A stretch of 17,441 nt of DNA from Ga0077527 sp038144955 (GTDB lineage: Bacteria; Pseudomonadota; Gammaproteobacteria; Burkholderiales; SG8-41): NCBI GenBank assembly GCA_038144955.1, contig JAYQOT010000051.1, forward strand, positions 1 through 17,441, written 5' to 3'. This document shows positions 13,977 to 17,441 of this stretch, one piece after another. The position numbers were made by a program, and so were the translations under genes. Below the pieces are notes generated by a model. The model did not search any database and was not told where the DNA came from. It saw nothing but the letters and a program-made list of their open reading frames with translations. Position 1 is the stretch's first letter; every line of letters starts with the position of its first letter.

Positions 13977-14198
13977 ATGGCGCGCATCGAAGTGAAATCC
14001 GAAATCACTGGCACGGTTTGGCAACTCAAGGCCCAGCCCGGAGACAAGGTAGAGGGCGGCGATGTATTGATCGTGATCGAGTCAATGAAAATGGAAATAC
14101 CCGTGATCACCGAGGACGGTGGCACGGTCAAGGAAATCCTGGTCAAGGAAAAAGACCCGGTAGCCGAAGGCCAGGTCGTGGCCATCATCGAAGAATAG
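13977..14198 (+). CDS. Small biotin carboxyl carrier protein
   Basis: A 73-residue stand-alone biotinyl (biotin/lipoyl-fold) domain that would carry carboxybiotin between a biotin carboxylase and the carboxyltransferases encoded next. The biotinylation motif is ESMKME with Lys38 as the modified residue. The matching beta-hairpin half is SEITGTVWQLKAQPGDKV and the closing strand is EGQVVAIIEE. GAGGAG six bases upstream fixes the ATG at 13977; a TTG immediately before it is a less likely start. It lacks the Pro/Ala-rich N-terminal arm of AccB, so it is not the housekeeping acetyl-CoA carboxylase carrier. Confidence 0.93.
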   Translation: MARIEVKSEITGTVWQLKAQPGDKVEGGDVLIVIESMKMEIPVITEDGGTVKEILVKEKDPVAEGQVVAIIEE

Positions 14199-14282
14199 TT
14201 CTGCGAGTGAGCGGATACTTCGTGCTGGATGAGAGTGCCCGCATACGATATAAAATATTGTATTTAAACAATAAATTACGGT
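14199..14282 (+). promoter_or_regulatory. Spacer with an AT-rich island and inverted repeat before the first carboxyltransferase
   Basis: The second half (about 14241-14282) is strikingly AT-rich within GC-rich surroundings. It contains the inverted repeat TATTGT-ATTTAA-ACAATA (14256-14273) and a TATAAA (14249-14254) without a good -35. No Shine-Dalgarno precedes the downstream ATG. It may be a translation-enhancing leader or an internal control site; this is inference. Confidence 0.35.
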
Positions 14283-15851
14283 ATGAGCTGGCAGGCTGAA
14301 ATCGATGAGCTGGATCGGCGCCGTGCCATGGCAGAAGCCTGTGGCGGGGTGGAAGCGGTGGCCAAACACCGCGCTAAAGGCAAGCTGACGGTACGCGAGC
14401 GCATCGCTGCCCTCGCCGACCGCGGCTCATTCCGTGAGGTTGGCAAACTCGCCGGCAAGGCGACTTATGACGCCAGCGGCCAGCTGACCGGTTTTGAGCC
14501 GGCACCTTATGTGATGGGGCTGGCGCGCATCAACGGCAGGCCGGTGGCGATCGGCGGCGAGGACTACACCATCCGTGCCGGCACCGGCTTCGGCAGCGAC
14601 CGGCGCAAGGGTGGGCAGGGCGGCTTTATCGAAGACCTCGCTTTCGAATACCGCATCCCGCTGGTCAATCTGATTGATGGTACCGGCGGAACGGTCAACA
14701 CGGCCAAGCGCAAGGGCTACACAGTGGTGCCGGGTTACGGCCAGGACGGCGTTGAACGTTCTGTCGATCTGCTCGGCATCGTACCGGTGGTATCGGCAGT
14801 GATGGGCACCACCGCCGGCGGCCCGTCTATGCGCGCGATACTTGCGCACTGGTCGATCATGGTGAAAGGCACCGGGCAGATCTTTGCCGCAGGTCCGCCC
14901 GTGGTGGAACGCGCCTTCGGGGAAAAGCTGCACAAGGACGAACTCGGCGGCACCAAAGTCGCAGTGGATACCGCGGGCACCATCGACAACGTCGCCGACA
15001 ATGAACAGGATTGCTTCGAGCAGATTCGCCGCTTTCTTTCCTACATGCCGCAAAACGTGTGGGAATTGCCGCCGGTGGAGAATGTTGGTGATCCGGTGGA
15101 TCGCTGCGAAGACGCGCTGGCGAGCATCGTGCCGCGTTCCAGCCGTCAGGCTTACAACATGAAAAAGCTGGTTGGCCTGATCGTTGACCGCGATTCCCTG
15201 TTTGAAATCCAGCCGACCTTCGGCAAGGCAGTGATCACTGCACTGGCGCGGATGAACGGCAAGGTTGTCGGCATCGTTGCCAGCAATCCGATGGTGGGCG
15301 GAATCATGGATGTGAAGGCAGCGCGCAAGCAGGGGCATTTCACCGAGCTCTGTGACATGTTCAACATTCCGCTCATCCTCTTTGCTGACATACCAGGACT
15401 GATGGTCGGACGCGAATCGGAAGCCGATGCCATTCTTCGGGAAGGCGTACGTGCACGCTACATCCTCGGCCAGGCGCGGGTGCCGATGTTCACCGTCATC
15501 GTGCGCAAGTGTTACGGCGTCGCCGGTGGCGGCTTCATTGATCGCGCCGGACTCAATTTCAAGATTGCGTGGCCGTCGGGGGAGTGGGGCTCGTTGCCGG
15601 TGGAAGGGGGCGTCAAGGCGGCTTACCGCAAGGAAATCGACAGCGCAGCCGACCCCGCGGCGCGCGAACGCGAGATCGAAGCGGAACTGAAACAGCTCGC
15701 TTCGCCGTTCCGCACCGCTGAAGCTTTTGCGATAGAGGATCTGATCGATCCGCGCGAAACCCGGCCCTATCTGTGCCAGTTCATCGATGCGCTGCAGGGC
15801 CGGCTGGCCAGCCAGCTCGGGCCGAAGTATCGCGCCGGCGTCCGGCCTTGA
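14283..15851 (+). CDS. Acyl-CoA carboxylase carboxyltransferase subunit (first of two)
   Basis: A 522-residue PccB/MccB-type carboxyltransferase with two crotonase-like halves. It would move the carboxyl group from carboxybiotin to an acyl-CoA. The N-terminal half has KGKLTVRERIAAL, a glycine oxyanion turn GTTAGG (175-180) and GPPVVERAFGEKLHKDELGG. The C-terminal half has FNIPLILFADIPGLMVG and VIVRKCYGVAGGGF (405-418). Where propionyl-CoA carboxylases have AYDVM, this protein has Gly residues, so the substrate probably differs from propionyl-CoA. It belongs to the transcript starting with the biotin carrier and is followed 33 bases later by a second, divergent carboxyltransferase. The exact acyl-CoA is unknown; the start has no clear Shine-Dalgarno but fits the family N-terminus. 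Confidence 0.93.
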   Translation: MSWQAEIDELDRRRAMAEACGGVEAVAKHRAKGKLTVRERIAALADRGSFREVGKLAGKATYDASGQLTGFEPAPYVMGLARINGRPVAIGGEDYTIRAGTGFGSDRRKGGQGGFIEDLAFEYRIPLVNLIDGTGGTVNTAKRKGYTVVPGYGQDGVERSVDLLGIVPVVSAVMGTTAGGPSMRAILAHWSIMVKGTGQIFAAGPPVVERAFGEKLHKDELGGTKVAVDTAGTIDNVADNEQDCFEQIRRFLSYMPQNVWELPPVENVGDPVDRCEDALASIVPRSSRQAYNMKKLVGLIVDRDSLFEIQPTFGKAVITALARMNGKVVGIVASNPMVGGIMDVKAARKQGHFTELCDMFNIPLILFADIPGLMVGRESEADAILREGVRARYILGQARVPMFTVIVRKCYGVAGGGFIDRAGLNFKIAWPSGEWGSLPVEGGVKAAYRKEIDSAADPAAREREIEAELKQLASPFRTAEAFAIEDLIDPRETRPYLCQFIDALQGRLASQLGPKYRAGVRP

Positions 15852-15884
15852 TTTATAAATATATGTTTTTATTGGATATTTAAC
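15852..15884 (+). promoter_or_regulatory. AT-rich spacer before the second carboxyltransferase
   Basis: 33 bases of almost pure A/T separate two GC-rich genes. No canonical Shine-Dalgarno is present; the nearest candidate is GGAT about eight bases before the ATG. It resembles the spacer before the first carboxyltransferase and may provide an unstructured ribosome-binding leader. Confidence 0.3.
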
Positions 15885-17420
15885 ATGGCGTTCGAAGCAT
15901 TGCTGCAGGAATACGAGGCCCGTCGCGCCAAGGCGCTGGCCGGCGGCGGGGAAGAGAAATACGCGAAACGCACTGCCAAGGGGGTGTGGAATGCGCGCCA
16001 GCGCATCGATTACCTGATGGACCAGGGCTCCTTCATCGAGTCCGGACTGTTCGGATCGTCGGCGGTGTATCCGGAGATGGAAGACGAAACCCAGACCGAC
16101 GGCAAACTCGCCGGCTTCGGCCGCATCAACGGCCGCGATGTCTGCCTGGTGGTCAACGACTTCACGGTCAAGGGTGCATCGACCTCGGCGACCAACAGCA
16201 AAAAAATCGCGCACATGAAGCGCACCGCGACCGAACGCGGCATGCCGCTGGTGCTGATCGGTGAATCGACCGGCGCGCGCCTGCCCGATGCGATGGGCTC
16301 GCGCGGCATGGGGCTTTTGCTCGGCAACGACAACACCCAGTTCCGCCGCATGCGCGAAATCCCGATGGCTGCCGCCGCATTCGGCCCGTCATTCGGTTCC
16401 TCGACCTGGCTGATGTGCCAGTCCGACTTCGCGATCATGCACAAGAGCGCCATCATGGCGGTGTCCAGTCCCGGACTGGTGTCGATGGCGCTGGGCGAAA
16501 AAGTGTCCGCCGAGGAGCTCGGCGGCTGGCGGCTGCACGCCGAAACCACCGGCCTGATCGACCAGTTTGCCGACACCGAAGAAGAGGTGTTCGACCAGAT
16601 CAAGAAATTTCTCGCCTATATGCCCAGCCATCACCGCGAAGCGCCGCCGGATGCGCCGGTGCCGGCGGGTTCGGGCGCCGACATGGGCAAGGTGTTCGAC
16701 ATCCTTCCCGAGAGCCGCACCCAGGTCTACGACATGAAGCGGGTCATCAAGTGCATCGTCGACAAGGACTCGCTGTTCGAAATGAAGCCGCGCTTCGGTA
16801 AGAGCGCGGTGACCGCGCTGGCGCGGCTCGGTGGCAAGAGCGTCGGCATCATCGCCAACAACCCGCTGCACCGCGGCGGCGCGCTCGATGCCGACGCCTG
16901 CCGCAAGATTGTCGATTTCATCGTGCTGTGTGATTCGTTCAACATCCCCTTCGTGATGCTGGTCGATACCCCGGGTTTCCAGATCGGCACCGAGGCGGAG
17001 AAAGCCGGTGCGCCGGGCAAGATCATGAATTTCATGAACGCGATGACGCTGGTCACCGTGCCGCACCTGACGGTGATCGTGCGCAAGAGCTACGGCCGCG
17101 CCTACGTGTGCATGGGCGGCGGACGGCATTCCGACGAGGTCGGCGCCTGGCCGAGCGCCGAAGTGAGTTTCATGAGCCCGGACTTTGCCACCAAGATCGT
17201 GCACGGTGTCAGTCACGGCGAACCGGGCTTCGAGGAAGCGCTGGCGGATATCCGCAAGGGCGCCGACGTCTGGGGGCTGGCGGCGGTGTATGCCGCGCAG
17301 GCGGTGATCAAGCCGCAGGACACGCGCGAATACCTGATCCGCATGCTCGACGTTTACAAGCTGCGCATGACAAAAGGTGTAGGACAGCACCTGATGCGCT
17401 CCTGGCCCACAAGCTATTAG
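15885..17420 (+). CDS. Acyl-CoA carboxylase carboxyltransferase subunit (second of two)
   Basis: A 511-residue carboxyltransferase of the PccB/MccB superfamily, clearly different in sequence from the preceding one. The N-terminal half has AKGVWNARQRIDYLMDQGSF, ESTGARLPDAMGSRGMG, the oxyanion segment GPSFGSST (167-174) and GEKVSAEELGG. The C-terminal half has FNIPFVMLVDTPGFQIGTEAE and VIVRKSYGRAYVCMGGG (397-413), then AWPSAEVSFMSP. The position aligned with the Asp of AYDVM in propionyl-CoA carboxylases is Val408. The two subunits probably form a hetero-oligomer served by the upstream biotin carrier; this is inferred from adjacency. Its sequence is GC-richer than the genes at the left of the window. 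No terminator is seen in the 21 bases after the stop. Confidence 0.93.
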   Translation: MAFEALLQEYEARRAKALAGGGEEKYAKRTAKGVWNARQRIDYLMDQGSFIESGLFGSSAVYPEMEDETQTDGKLAGFGRINGRDVCLVVNDFTVKGASTSATNSKKIAHMKRTATERGMPLVLIGESTGARLPDAMGSRGMGLLLGNDNTQFRRMREIPMAAAAFGPSFGSSTWLMCQSDFAIMHKSAIMAVSSPGLVSMALGEKVSAEELGGWRLHAETTGLIDQFADTEEEVFDQIKKFLAYMPSHHREAPPDAPVPAGSGADMGKVFDILPESRTQVYDMKRVIKCIVDKDSLFEMKPRFGKSAVTALARLGGKSVGIIANNPLHRGGALDADACRKIVDFIVLCDSFNIPFVMLVDTPGFQIGTEAEKAGAPGKIMNFMNAMTLVTVPHLTVIVRKSYGRAYVCMGGGRHSDEVGAWPSAEVSFMSPDFATKIVHGVSHGEPGFEEALADIRKGADVWGLAAVYAAQAVIKPQDTREYLIRMLDVYKLRMTKGVGQHLMRSWPTSY

Positions 17421-17441
17421 CCCGGAAGCATCTTTTCGTCC

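Noticed and set aside
14427..16214. Long minus-strand open frame (595 codons) opposite the first carboxyltransferase
   Set aside because: It is antisense to a clear carboxyltransferase and has a His/Arg-rich composition without domain motifs; it is a by-product of GC-rich codon use.
16389..17390. Minus-strand open frame (333 codons) opposite the second carboxyltransferase
   Set aside because: Antisense shadow of a well-supported gene, with no recognisable motif or ribosome-binding site.

Overview
The window looks like chromosomal DNA of a betaproteobacterium (Rhodocyclales- or Burkholderiales-like). This is an inference from gene content: a pilMNOPQ operon divergent from a penicillin-binding protein 1A gene, a cysteine-poor HemB, a dihaem cytochrome c4 beside engB, and a biotin-dependent acyl-CoA carboxylase cluster beside an FCD-type GntR regulator. 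The sequence is a draft scaffold with a 570-base run of N at 11687-12256. No phage, insertion sequence, CRISPR array, tRNA or rRNA was seen.

Layout. 1-4744 (minus): type IV pilus assembly genes pilM-pilN-pilO-pilP-pilQ, tightly packed with start/stop overlaps; pilQ runs off the left edge. 4745-4974: divergent promoter region. 4975-7982 (plus): ponA (PBP1A), then a conserved protein with a nucleotidyltransferase-like pattern. 7934-8944 (minus): hemB, overlapping the previous gene tail to tail. 8945-9130: a short intergenic region that probably encodes a plus-strand small RNA with a sigma-E-like promoter, a C-rich anti-Shine-Dalgarno hairpin loop and two tandem terminators. 9131-9724 (minus): engB, with a TTG start. 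9812-10462 (plus): cytochrome c4. A shared bidirectional terminator separates it from 10527-11546 (minus), an exported glycerophosphodiester phosphodiesterase. 11510-11686 (minus): the 3' end of a gene cut by the N gap. 12257-13023 (minus): a crotonase-family protein missing its last residues. 13061-13864 (minus): an FCD/GntR regulator. 13977-17420 (plus): a biotin carrier protein and two different carboxyltransferase subunits.

How the genes work together. PilMNOP form the inner-membrane and periplasmic alignment complex that connects to the PilQ secretin. PBP1A synthesises peptidoglycan. HemB makes porphobilinogen for haem, and cytochrome c4 is a haem-bearing electron carrier. The right-hand cluster is a regulated acyl-CoA carboxylation module: the regulator and crotonase read left, the carrier and carboxyltransferases read right, and an inverted repeat between them supplies the -35 hexamers of both divergent promoters. 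No biotin carboxylase is visible; it may lie beyond the right edge.

The most interesting item is the probable small RNA at about 9029-9132. It sits convergent to the 3' end of engB, the place occupied by Spot 42 in enterobacteria and ErsA in Pseudomonas, and like ErsA it appears to have an envelope-stress-type promoter.
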